Below, piece after piece: positions 8,428 to 15,913 of a stretch of 64,000 bases of DNA. Position 1 is the stretch's first letter, and every line of letters starts with the position of its first letter. Location: positions 1,984,001 through 2,048,000 of the forward strand of contig NZ_CP019450.1 of the NCBI RefSeq assembly GCF_001983995.1, in the 5' to 3' direction. The position numbers and the translations under genes were made by a program. Below the pieces are notes generated by a model. It did no database searches. It saw only the letters and a list, made by a program, of their open reading frames with translations, and had not been told where the DNA came from. Source of the stretch: Halioglobus japonicus. Its GTDB lineage: Bacteria; Pseudomonadota; Gammaproteobacteria; Pseudomonadales; Halieaceae.

Positions 8428-10206
8428 TCAGCTGGCCAGCTTTGGCTTGGCCTTGGGCCGCGCTTTGGCAGGCGCTTTCTTACGCGCGGGTGCCTTTTTT
8501 ACCGTGGCCTTCTTTTTCGCCGCTGGTTTTTTCTTTGCTGCGGCTTTCTTTACCGGAGCCTTTGCCGCCGCCGCTTTTTTGGTAGGCGCTTGTTTGGTGG
8601 CCGCCTTTTTCCCTGCAGGTGCTTTTTTCTTGGCAGCGGGCTTTTTCTTTGCCGCAGCTTTCTTTTTGGCAGCAGCTTTTTTCGCCGGTGCTTTCCCGGA
8701 GGCGGTTTTGCCGCCAGTTGTCGCAGGCTTGGCTGCAGCGCGTTTGCGCTTGCGGGCGTCAACCTTGCCCTCGGTGGCCTTGGCGTCGGCCGTGACCGCG
8801 GCATAGAGGTTTTCATAGGCCTCTACGAGGCAATCATGGTAAGTCTCTGGGTCGGGAATGATATTGCGATCGCCCAGCATCGATAGCGTCACCTTGCCGG
8901 AGTAGCTGAACACCAGGTGGAACAGCCCCACACCCGGGGTGAGTAATCCCAGACCGAAGTAATCCACCATGCGGGCCCCGGCGCAATACAGCGGGAAATC
9001 GGGTCCCGCGACGTTGGAGACCACCGTGGAAATGTTCGCGGGAACATAGGTGGAAAGCTCATTGCGCGCCCAGATTCCGGCAGCTGTTTTTGCCACGACC
9101 GGAGAGACTGCACCGGCAATTTTCAGTACGTCTACCAGTGGGCTGGCTTCGCCGCTGGTCTTGGCATCCTGCGAAGACTGGTGCACGGCGCGCAGGCGCT
9201 CCAGGGGTTCTTCAATATCCGTGTGCAGTGAACAGTACACCGAACCCACCTGGTTGTTGTCGTCGGTAACACCACGGCGAGTGCGCATATTCAGTGGAAT
9301 ACCTGCGGCCAGAGACCCTTCCTCGGGGGCATGCCCATGATGCTTAAGGTATCTTTGCATGGCGCCGCCAATAACGGTGAGCGCCACATCGTTGACGGTG
9401 ACGCCGGCGGCGTTTTTGATCGCCTTGAAACCGTCGAGTGGAAACTCCGCCGCGTCAAACACGCGGTGCGGTCCGACCGGTTGGTTGAGAATGGTTTTGG
9501 GAGCGGTAATGTCGGGTGCAGGGATTTCGTTGCGGGCGACATCCAGGGCATAGCGTCCCAGATCCACGGCGTTTCTCACCGTGCCCTTGAGCAGATCGAC
9601 GGTGTTCTTCACGCCATTGAAACTGGCCTTGGTGAGCAGTTCCGACACGCTCGGCTCTACATCGACCAGCATTGGCTCTTCATCTTCTTCGACGTCCGGA
9701 CCTGGGTTGGCAACCAGGTCGTGAATCAGCGCCATAAACGAGGAACCGCCAGCGCCGTCAACCAGAGAGTGATGCATTTTTGTATAGATGGCGAAGCAGC
9801 CGCTGGGCAGGCCGGGAATATTGTCCAGGCCCTCGATAATATAGGCCTCCCAAAGGGGGCGGCTCATGTCGAGCGGACGGGCGTGCAGCCTGGCGACCTG
9901 AATGCACAGTTGGCGCCAGTCGCCGGGTTCGGGCAGGGCAATGTGCCGCAGGTGGAATTCGACGTCAAAGTTAGCGTCTTTGACCCAGTAGGGGCGATCC
10001 AGTCCGCCGGGTACCTCTATCAGGCGCGTGCGAAACATGGGTTGTTTGTTAAGGCGTCGCTGGAAGCTGGAGATAACATCCTTGAAACGCACAAAACCAC
10101 CCGGGGCAGTCGAGGGATCGTAAATACCGAGGCCGCCAATGTGCTGAGGTGTATTGGTTTGCTCCAGATTGATAAAGGCGGAGTCGAGAATACCTAACTG
10201 CTTCAT
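8428..10206 (-). CDS. Wax ester synthase / diacylglycerol acyltransferase (WS/DGAT) with Lys/Ala-rich C-terminal tail
   Basis: The protein has 592 aa. Residues 1 to about 470 are a bacterial WS/DGAT: the start LGILDSAFINLEQ, catalytic HHSLVDG at 145-151, NDVALTVIGGA and a PDFPLYCAGARM segment typical of this family's C-terminal half. It esterifies fatty alcohols or diacylglycerol with acyl-CoA to make neutral storage lipid at the inner membrane. The last ~120 residues (about 473-592) are an added low-complexity tail of repeated PAKKA/AAKKK units like the C-terminal arm of histone H1 or AlgP. Usual family length is about 450-480. The tail could bind DNA, polyphosphate or lipid-droplet surfaces; that is inference. 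Its 3' end faces the SYLF terminator. Confidence 0.9.
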   Translation of the reverse strand: MKQLGILDSAFINLEQTNTPQHIGGLGIYDPSTAPGGFVRFKDVISSFQRRLNKQPMFRTRLIEVPGGLDRPYWVKDANFDVEFHLRHIALPEPGDWRQLCIQVARLHARPLDMSRPLWEAYIIEGLDNIPGLPSGCFAIYTKMHHSLVDGAGGSSFMALIHDLVANPGPDVEEDEEPMLVDVEPSVSELLTKASFNGVKNTVDLLKGTVRNAVDLGRYALDVARNEIPAPDITAPKTILNQPVGPHRVFDAAEFPLDGFKAIKNAAGVTVNDVALTVIGGAMQRYLKHHGHAPEEGSLAAGIPLNMRTRRGVTDDNNQVGSVYCSLHTDIEEPLERLRAVHQSSQDAKTSGEASPLVDVLKIAGAVSPVVAKTAAGIWARNELSTYVPANISTVVSNVAGPDFPLYCAGARMVDYFGLGLLTPGVGLFHLVFSYSGKVTLSMLGDRNIIPDPETYHDCLVEAYENLYAAVTADAKATEGKVDARKRKRAAAKPATTGGKTASGKAPAKKAAAKKKAAAKKKPAAKKKAPAGKKAATKQAPTKKAAAAKAPVKKAAAKKKPAAKKKATVKKAPARKKAPAKARPKAKPKLAS

Positions 10207-10243
10207 GAGTAAGTGCCTTGCCAGTGGTCTTGGGTCGGTAATA

Positions 10244-10261
10244 ACAGGGGGAATTCCCTGT
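10244..10261. promoter_or_regulatory. Inverted repeat in the divergent WS/DGAT - TPR protein gap
   Basis: ACAGGG (10244-10249) and CCCTGT (10256-10261) are perfect 6-bp arms around GGAATT. It lies 38 bp from the WS/DGAT start and 48 bp before the plus-strand gene, so it could be an operator for either. No regulator is known for it. Confidence 0.3.
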
Positions 10262-10309
10262 TTCCAAGGTGAGGCGTCGTTATATCATTGAATGTAGAAG
10301 GTCGCCAGA

Positions 10310-11584
10310 ATGGTTGTGCAAATATTGTCCAATGTGTTGAATAGTTGTCCCCTTAAATGCTTTGCCGCGGGCATCGCACTGCTAGTGAGCGTGTCCTCTT
10401 ATGCGGCTCCGGCCGCGTATGGGAAGTACTTTTTGCGGGCTGAACCTGGTGTTGATTCCGGGGTGGCGGCGCAGTCCGGCCCGGCCATTGATCGGGATAA
10501 GCTGCAACGCCTGCTTGAAGAGCGCGAGCTTGTCGGTGGACCCTACGCCGATACATTGACCGAACCACTGGCCCAGTTGGGCGATCAGTTATTCGCGGTG
10601 GGTGATTACCCCGCGGCTGTCATCGCGTATCGCAGGGCGCTGCACGTGTTGCGCATTAACGATGGGCTTTACAGTGAGCGCCAGGTGCCCGTTCTAAGAC
10701 AGCTTATTCTGGCGTTTCGCGCTACCCAGGACTGGCAGACCCTGGATGGACGCTACGAATATTTCTTCCGTGTTTATGGCCGGGGCCAGCCACCGTATAC
10801 CGAGTTGCGCCTCAGGGCCGCGCTGGAGTATTTACGCTGGCAACGCGAAGCCGTGCAGCTGAAGCTCGGGGGTGAGCCCCGCCGGTTATTGGATCTGGTG
10901 TCTCTCAACGGCGATTTGCTGAAGGCGACCATGAATGATTCGCAGGCGCCATACGCCTGGAAAAAGGGCCTGGCGCAAAGCCAGATGGAAAACCTTTACC
11001 TCGTGATGGATGTGATTGAGCCGCTGGTGCGGCAGGCTGAATTCAGTAATTCGAGAGATATCTTCGGCGCCCAACCACTGTCAGCCGATCTCGACCAGCA
11101 GCGGATGAGCGGGCTGCTGCGCACCGCCCCGGCCAAAGGGCGGCAAATAGTGCAGGCGCTGCAACTTGCAGCGGGCGACGATACTGTGGAAATTGCTGCC
11201 CTCAATCTGGCACTGGGCGATTGGCACCACTGGACGGGTAATCGCTATCGAGCTGCGGAAGCCTATACGCGAGTCGAGCAAAACCTGCGCGAAGCGGGGG
11301 AAACTGCGCTGTTGAAGCAGTGGCTGGGAGCACCGGTGGCTTTACCCGCCAATAACGCGTTTGTTCGTCCCTTGCCCGATGAGGATCTGGTGCGGGTCAA
11401 CGCCCTGTTTGACGTGTCGCGGCAGGGGCGCGTCAGCAACGTTCGTGTCGAGGCGCCGGACGACAAGTCAAGCAGCACGTCGCGCTTTCGTCGCCGTTTG
11501 AATGCGACGTTGTTTCGACCGCAGTGGGAGGGCGGCGAGCCGGTCGAGAGCAGGGTTGAACGCGAGTATAAGCTGCTGCCCTGA
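10310..11584 (+). CDS. Secreted TPR-like protein with TonB-C-like C-terminal domain
   Basis: The protein has 424 aa. Residues 1-34 look like a signal peptide (hydrophobic core, SSYAAPAA). Residues about 80-140 contain a tetratricopeptide-like stretch (LGDQLFAVGDYPAAVIAYRR). The last ~65 residues (DLVRVNALFDVSRQGRVSNV ... RFRRRLNATLFRPQWEGGEP) resemble the TonB C-terminal fold found in 'energy transducer TonB-like' proteins, where the partner is a TonB-dependent receptor box; here there is no proline-rich linker or N-terminal transmembrane anchor typical of true TonB. I do not recognise a named family. A periplasmic scaffold is plausible. It converges on the methyltransferase gene with 6 bp between them. 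Confidence 0.65.
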   Translation: MVVQILSNVLNSCPLKCFAAGIALLVSVSSYAAPAAYGKYFLRAEPGVDSGVAAQSGPAIDRDKLQRLLEERELVGGPYADTLTEPLAQLGDQLFAVGDYPAAVIAYRRALHVLRINDGLYSERQVPVLRQLILAFRATQDWQTLDGRYEYFFRVYGRGQPPYTELRLRAALEYLRWQREAVQLKLGGEPRRLLDLVSLNGDLLKATMNDSQAPYAWKKGLAQSQMENLYLVMDVIEPLVRQAEFSNSRDIFGAQPLSADLDQQRMSGLLRTAPAKGRQIVQALQLAAGDDTVEIAALNLALGDWHHWTGNRYRAAEAYTRVEQNLREAGETALLKQWLGAPVALPANNAFVRPLPDEDLVRVNALFDVSRQGRVSNVRVEAPDDKSSSTSRFRRRLNATLFRPQWEGGEPVESRVEREYKLLP

Positions 11585-11590
11585 TACCCC

Positions 11591-12211
11591 TTAGGCGTTC
11601 TCGATAACCATGATGGCGCCGTTGGCTTCGATCGATCCCCGGGTGCTCCACTCGTGTACTTCAGCGAAGTGTTTGTCCGCGCACTTTTCAGCGATCTCGA
11701 AGAACGGTGAACGCTCAGGGTCGGCGACCAGAATATGTTTGACGCCGGCTTTGACCGCGCGGTTGATCATGTTGGTGACCGGCTTCACCAGTTCATCCCA
11801 GAAGCAGATGTCTGCGGCAATCAGCATGTCGTATTGACTGAGCTGACGCGTGGTCAGTTTCTCAAAGCGTGACACGAGGTGCTCAGTAGTCACGCCATTC
11901 AGTTCGGCGGTGGCGCTCAGAAAAGGGAAGACGTCCGGGTCAGCATCCATGGAGGTGACTTCAGAGCGGAAATTTTTCGCACACCAGATGCCTGAGAGGC
12001 CCCAGCCACAGCCCACGTCCAGCACCTTGCCCGTGTGCTCGGGCGGATGCTGTTTTAGGTAGTCGATAAGCAGGCAACTGGATTTCCACAGCTTGTTGCC
12101 GTGAATGGAGGGCTCAATGCCCAGGCGTTTTACCTTGCGAATGGCGGGATGCGACGCGGTGGGCATGCGAACGCCGCGGAAGCGGCGTTCCAGAACAGGC
12201 TTGTTGGCCAA
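11591..12211 (-). CDS. Class I SAM-dependent methyltransferase
   Basis: The protein has 206 aa. Motif I VLDVGCGWGLSG (about residues 64-75), the acidic end of strand 2 (SMDADPDVF) and post-motif LIAADICFWDEL identify a Rossmann methyltransferase of the small METTL/nicotinamide-N-methyltransferase-like group, which often modifies protein lysine or small molecules. Substrate unknown. It ends the DUF3604 transcription unit, starting 2 bp after that gene's stop, so the two are probably co-transcribed. Confidence 0.75.
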   Translation of the reverse strand: MANKPVLERRFRGVRMPTASHPAIRKVKRLGIEPSIHGNKLWKSSCLLIDYLKQHPPEHTGKVLDVGCGWGLSGIWCAKNFRSEVTSMDADPDVFPFLSATAELNGVTTEHLVSRFEKLTTRQLSQYDMLIAADICFWDELVKPVTNMINRAVKAGVKHILVADPERSPFFEIAEKCADKHFAEVHEWSTRGSIEANGAIMVIENA

Positions 12212-12213
12212 AA

Positions 12214-14220
12214 CTATACCTCATTGGGATTAATCCATATCGGCGATGTCCAGGCGCGTTCCTGCAGAGTGGGGGCGTAGAACGGTTCCTCTTCAGGATT
12301 CAGGCAACAGCGGCCGAATACGTCGCCGATGGCACCGGCTTCATCCTGAAATATTTCCGTTTGCTGTGCTGCCTGCTCACTGCAGTTTTCAGCGAATGGA
12401 TTAACGCCATAGGACTGACACTGTAGTGTGCTCCAGCGACAGGAGGGGTTTTCCAGCACTCTGACATAGTAAAACGCGGACTCGGCGGCATTGTACGCGG
12501 GATCGCGCCAGGCCGTACATAGATTTTTGTGGCCGCTGCCAACAGGAGTACAGGTCTCGGGATGTACACTGGCGCCGTTATCGGCGCTGCCAGCGACATC
12601 AAACACCTGCTCGTGGGTGTTGCCATCGGCATCGAGCCAGCCTTTGATCACCTGAATGCGCTGCAAATCCAGACCGGGGTTGGCTGCTGTGCCTGGATCT
12701 TTAGCGGCGCTGACGATAAAGGCCGGCGATGCGCCCGGGGCGGCTAACTCGCCACCCATGGGTACGCCGCCCGCATAGGCTTTCTCCAGCATCTGTGGGT
12801 CATTGCAGATATCATCTGGGAAATCTTCGCCCGCGAAAAAGCGCACCACGGGGCGTGTGCCACTGGTGGCATAAGCCTCGCGGCGACGCATGCCTTCGAA
12901 GATCGCATCGCGCGAGTTCTCCTCTGCCCAGACAATGGCGAGGCCGCCCGGGTTGTCGAAGAAATGATCCTGTACATTGCGATAGCCGGCGTCTCGGCGC
13001 CCGAGGTGGCCGGTGTAGTTGAACTCTTCAGCCCCGCCGGGAGATGCGCTGTGGGTGTCAGTACTGCCGATAAAGCCCGGTTTGAAAGGGTTGATACCCG
13101 TTTTTTGCTCCAGTGCCAGACCGTCCTTGAGTACATTGCGCATCATATTGCGCCGACCGTATTCATCCAGTGGCACAGGATCGGCCTCCGCAGTTTGTAC
13201 TTCGCCGAACAAGGTGCCCAGCATCGCCAGGTTGTCAGCGACAACCTGTTCAAAGTCGCATAGCTCGTCTTCGGTATCGAGTCCGCGCCCCAGCAGGCGA
13301 TCGAAGCGACATTCGCTGGCGGCCTTGTGTTGCACCAGCTCTACCAGGGGTTCGAAAAACAGACGTTCCCTGGCTTCCTCTTCCGACTGTGGGTCGGGGA
13401 ACATCAGGCCGCGGCTGAGGTTGGAGTTGTGCGAAATCGCCAGGACATCACAGCCTTCCTTGCCTTCGATACATTCCTCTCGCAGCCGTCGCCACAATTC
13501 GGGCACATTGCGTGACCCTGTGTCGTACGTGGAAATGGCTGTATCGGTCACCTGGGCGTTCCGATAGATAACGTTGCGGTGCAGGTTGGAGTAATTGGGC
13601 GCGTCAGTGTATTCGTAGCCCACAAAGGTGGTGAAGCTGCATTCGGCGCTGCGGTCGTAGTGTTCTTCAGCCGCATCCTGTACGCCTTGCCAGGCCTCCT
13701 TGTGCGCTGCATCACAGTCGCCCATGGTACAGACAAACGATTCTGCTTTGGTGCTGCTGTTGTCGACGACGCCCATCTTTGCCCAATAGTCAGCCGCCAG
13801 TAATTGGACGATGTACCAGTCGCTGCGGCCCATGATGCACGCGGGAAACCAATAGGCGAGCTTGGAGGAATCCTGGGTACAGAGATTGATCGGTCCCAGG
13901 AATTCTGAGTGATCGGTCACCGCGGTAAAGTCCAGTGGCCGCTCTATCTGTGCTCGCAGCGTTTGCTGACCATCGGCGTCGGACAGCGTGATCGCCTCAC
14001 CCTTAGCATAGCGATAGGCTGCTGAGGGCTCATTGCGCTGACTCGACACATAGCTGTCAAATGAGTAACTGGTGTGCACATGCAGGTCACCAAACATAGG
14101 CTTGCGCGTTTCACTGTAGTCGTGGCACGGCTCGCGCTCCTCGGTTCGCTCGAAAGCGCCAGCGTAGGAAGCGGTAGCGGTCGCCGTAATCAGCGCCAGG
14201 GCTTTAAGGGTCGGATGCAT
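12214..14220 (-). CDS. Exported DUF3604 protein
   Basis: The protein has 668 aa from the ATG at 14220, chosen because GGAG lies 6 nt upstream and a signal peptide (KALALITATATASYAGA) follows at once; a longer frame to 14331 lacks both. GDLHVHTSYSFD near residue 45 and the downstream FTAVTDHSEFLGP, LAISHNSNLSRG and FIGSTDTHSASPG stretches carry conserved His/Asp of the PHP-like DUF3604 family, suggesting a metal-dependent hydrolase. The true substrate is unknown. Cysteine-rich C-terminal part fits an oxidising periplasm. It is divergent from the TetR regulator at 14441, a likely controller. Confidence 0.8.
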   Translation of the reverse strand: MHPTLKALALITATATASYAGAFERTEEREPCHDYSETRKPMFGDLHVHTSYSFDSYVSSQRNEPSAAYRYAKGEAITLSDADGQQTLRAQIERPLDFTAVTDHSEFLGPINLCTQDSSKLAYWFPACIMGRSDWYIVQLLAADYWAKMGVVDNSSTKAESFVCTMGDCDAAHKEAWQGVQDAAEEHYDRSAECSFTTFVGYEYTDAPNYSNLHRNVIYRNAQVTDTAISTYDTGSRNVPELWRRLREECIEGKEGCDVLAISHNSNLSRGLMFPDPQSEEEARERLFFEPLVELVQHKAASECRFDRLLGRGLDTEDELCDFEQVVADNLAMLGTLFGEVQTAEADPVPLDEYGRRNMMRNVLKDGLALEQKTGINPFKPGFIGSTDTHSASPGGAEEFNYTGHLGRRDAGYRNVQDHFFDNPGGLAIVWAEENSRDAIFEGMRRREAYATSGTRPVVRFFAGEDFPDDICNDPQMLEKAYAGGVPMGGELAAPGASPAFIVSAAKDPGTAANPGLDLQRIQVIKGWLDADGNTHEQVFDVAGSADNGASVHPETCTPVGSGHKNLCTAWRDPAYNAAESAFYYVRVLENPSCRWSTLQCQSYGVNPFAENCSEQAAQQTEIFQDEAGAIGDVFGRCCLNPEEEPFYAPTLQERAWTSPIWINPNEV

Positions 14221-14391
14221 CGGCAACTCCAGTCTCATTCTTATCGATGTGAAGCATAGGGGGTGGCCTGGCCCGGGGGGATGCACTAGCGGGTCAATTT
14301 CGTGGTCTAAATAGATCCCGTGGACCGCCACATGTCGAAATTACGTCCTCTTACGTTCGGTAGCCAAGACTCTCGACCTGAGCTAGGCTAT

Positions 14392-14422
14392 TTGACATAG
14401 ATGCGACAACCAACACTGGTTG
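14392..14422 (+). promoter_or_regulatory. Possible TetR promoter/operator
   Basis: TTGACA at 14392-14397 is a perfect -35 hexamer. CAACCA (14407-14412), spacer ACAC and TGGTTG (14417-14422) form a perfect 6-bp inverted repeat where the -10 element would be, 18 bp before the TetR start. No good -10 is visible. The arrangement fits an autorepressed TetR gene. Confidence 0.4.
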
Positions 14423-14440
14423 CGAACGGTAGGGGCGCCC

Positions 14441-15085
14441 ATGACGACACCCAAACGACAAGTAGAGTTACTTGAAAAGAACCGTCCTCGCCAGGAACGG
14501 GCCAAGCGCACCTACGAGGCGATTATTAATGCGGCCGCAGAGCTGTTGGTGGAGGTGGGTGTTGAGCGAATCTCTACCAATCTGATCGCCGAGCGCGCCG
14601 GCATTACCGTTCCCGCGCTGTATCGTTATTTCCCGAACAAGTATGCCGTCCTCTATGCCCTGGGGGCCGTGCTTATGGATCGGCAGAACGAGGCATTTCA
14701 ACGCTGGCTTGAGGAGTTCGCCACGCCAGGGACCGAGCCGGATGTGGCCGAGGCTATCTACAGCGTACTCAAGCTGACCTACGATGTGACCCGGGATATG
14801 TCCGGTGGGTTGGAGACATCATTGGCCCTGCGTGCGGTAGAGCCCCTGCGTGAGCTGCGTATCACGTCCAACCGCATGGTGGCGGAACAATTTGCCGCAT
14901 ACCTGGCGGAGCGCACTGGTGTCAGTCTGGATGCTGAGCTACAGTTGCGCTGCAGGCTGGGTGTGGAGATGGGTTACGCGGTCGTAGAGAGCGCACTGGA
15001 AGACAGTGCGCTGCCGGCTGATGCCTTGATTCGCGAAGGCGCGCTCATGTTGCACGCCTATATGCAGGCCGCCGTGGGCAACTGA
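14441..15085 (+). CDS. TetR/AcrR family transcriptional regulator
   Basis: The protein has 214 aa from the ATG at 14441, which has TAGGGG about 5 nt upstream; a TTG 21 bp earlier is in frame but less likely. Residues about 15-65 are a TetR helix-turn-helix (RTYEAIINAAAELLVEVGVE ... TVPALYRYFPNKYAVLYALG). The C-terminal ligand-binding half is helical and not assignable to a ligand. It is divergent from the DUF3604 gene and preceded by an inverted repeat at 14407-14422. Confidence 0.85.
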   Translation: MTTPKRQVELLEKNRPRQERAKRTYEAIINAAAELLVEVGVERISTNLIAERAGITVPALYRYFPNKYAVLYALGAVLMDRQNEAFQRWLEEFATPGTEPDVAEAIYSVLKLTYDVTRDMSGGLETSLALRAVEPLRELRITSNRMVAEQFAAYLAERTGVSLDAELQLRCRLGVEMGYAVVESALEDSALPADALIREGALMLHAYMQAAVGN

Positions 15086-15090
15086 GCCGC

Positions 15091-15498
15091 TTATTCGGCG
15101 ACAACATCCTCGGCCTGAGGGCCTTTATCTGTCTGTGCTTCCACAAAGTTGACGCGCTGGCCGTCTTTCAGGCCGCGGCGATCGCCACCGCGAATGGAGC
15201 GGAAGTGCACGAAGATTTCATCGCCATTGTCCTTGGTGATAAAACCGAAACCCTTGGTGCCATTAAACCATTTCACGCTGCCCTGTTCTCTGGGGCCACT
15301 AGCCCCGGTGCTGGCGGGAGCGGCAGCTTCGCGGCTGTCGGAACCTGTTGCCGCTGCGTTGCCGCCGGGCAGAAGGGCGCTGGCGAGAGCGGCGACAACA
15401 AACAGAGCGATGGTTGGTATCTGGGGGAGTGCTGTGCTAGCGGCCCAGCAGGCGGCGCCGACGGCGGTGGCGATGGCGACTTTGGCGAACAGATTCAT
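15091..15498 (-). CDS. Membrane-anchored cold-shock-domain protein
   Basis: The protein has 135 aa. Residues 1-45 contain two hydrophobic stretches (KVAIATAVGAACWAAS; IPTIALFVVAALASALL). A Ser/Ala/Gly linker leads to a cold-shock domain (about 70-135) with RNP1 KGFGFI and RNP2 IFVHF intact. This architecture, an RNA-binding OB fold tied to the inner membrane, is unlike ordinary 70-aa Csp proteins. It lies 113 bp downstream of a standard csp on the same strand, so the pair probably arose by duplication. Confidence 0.85.
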   Translation of the reverse strand: MNLFAKVAIATAVGAACWAASTALPQIPTIALFVVAALASALLPGGNAAATGSDSREAAAPASTGASGPREQGSVKWFNGTKGFGFITKDNGDEIFVHFRSIRGGDRRGLKDGQRVNFVEAQTDKGPQAEDVVAE

Positions 15499-15611
15499 AT
15501 TGGATAGCCTCTGGTTTCTCTGGGCAATAGTAAGCCGCGAAAGCTATCGCTTCCGCAGGGTGGTGACTGAACGAGGGAATCTCTGCCCGGGAGTGGGCGA
15601 ATCCAGGTCAG

Positions 15612-15824
15612 TTACAGCTTCTGGACGTTCTCAGCCTGGAGCCCTTTGGGGCCTTCGACCAGTTTGAACTCTACCGTCTGCCCTTCATTGAGCGTGCGAT
15701 AGCCATCTCCCTCGATGGAGCGGAAGTGAACAAATACATCGTCGTCGCCTTCCTCGCGGGTGATGAAGCCAAATCCTTTGGCGTTGTTAAACCACTTTAC
15801 CGTGCCATTTACACGATCACTCAT
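15612..15824 (-). CDS. Cold-shock protein (CspA family)
   Basis: The protein has 70 aa, the family's standard length. RNP1 KGFGFI and RNP2 VFVHF are intact, so it should bind single-stranded RNA or DNA and act as an RNA chaperone. GAGGAA lies about 7 nt before the ATG. A 5' leader of up to 89 nt separates it from valS. Confidence 0.92.
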   Translation of the reverse strand: MSDRVNGTVKWFNNAKGFGFITREEGDDDVFVHFRSIEGDGYRTLNEGQTVEFKLVEGPKGLQAENVQKL

Positions 15825-15913
15825 ACCACTTTCCTCGGTTTTTAGCGTATTGCTTTTATTATGCTCCCGCGCCCGAGAGGGCGGAGGAGACTTGAAACCG
15901 TTTGCGGCTGCGA

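Noticed and set aside
8408..8806. A hydrophobic Ala/Phe-rich frame antisense to the WS/DGAT tail
   Set aside because: It is the reverse complement of the Lys/Ala repeat codons; the hydrophobicity is a by-product.
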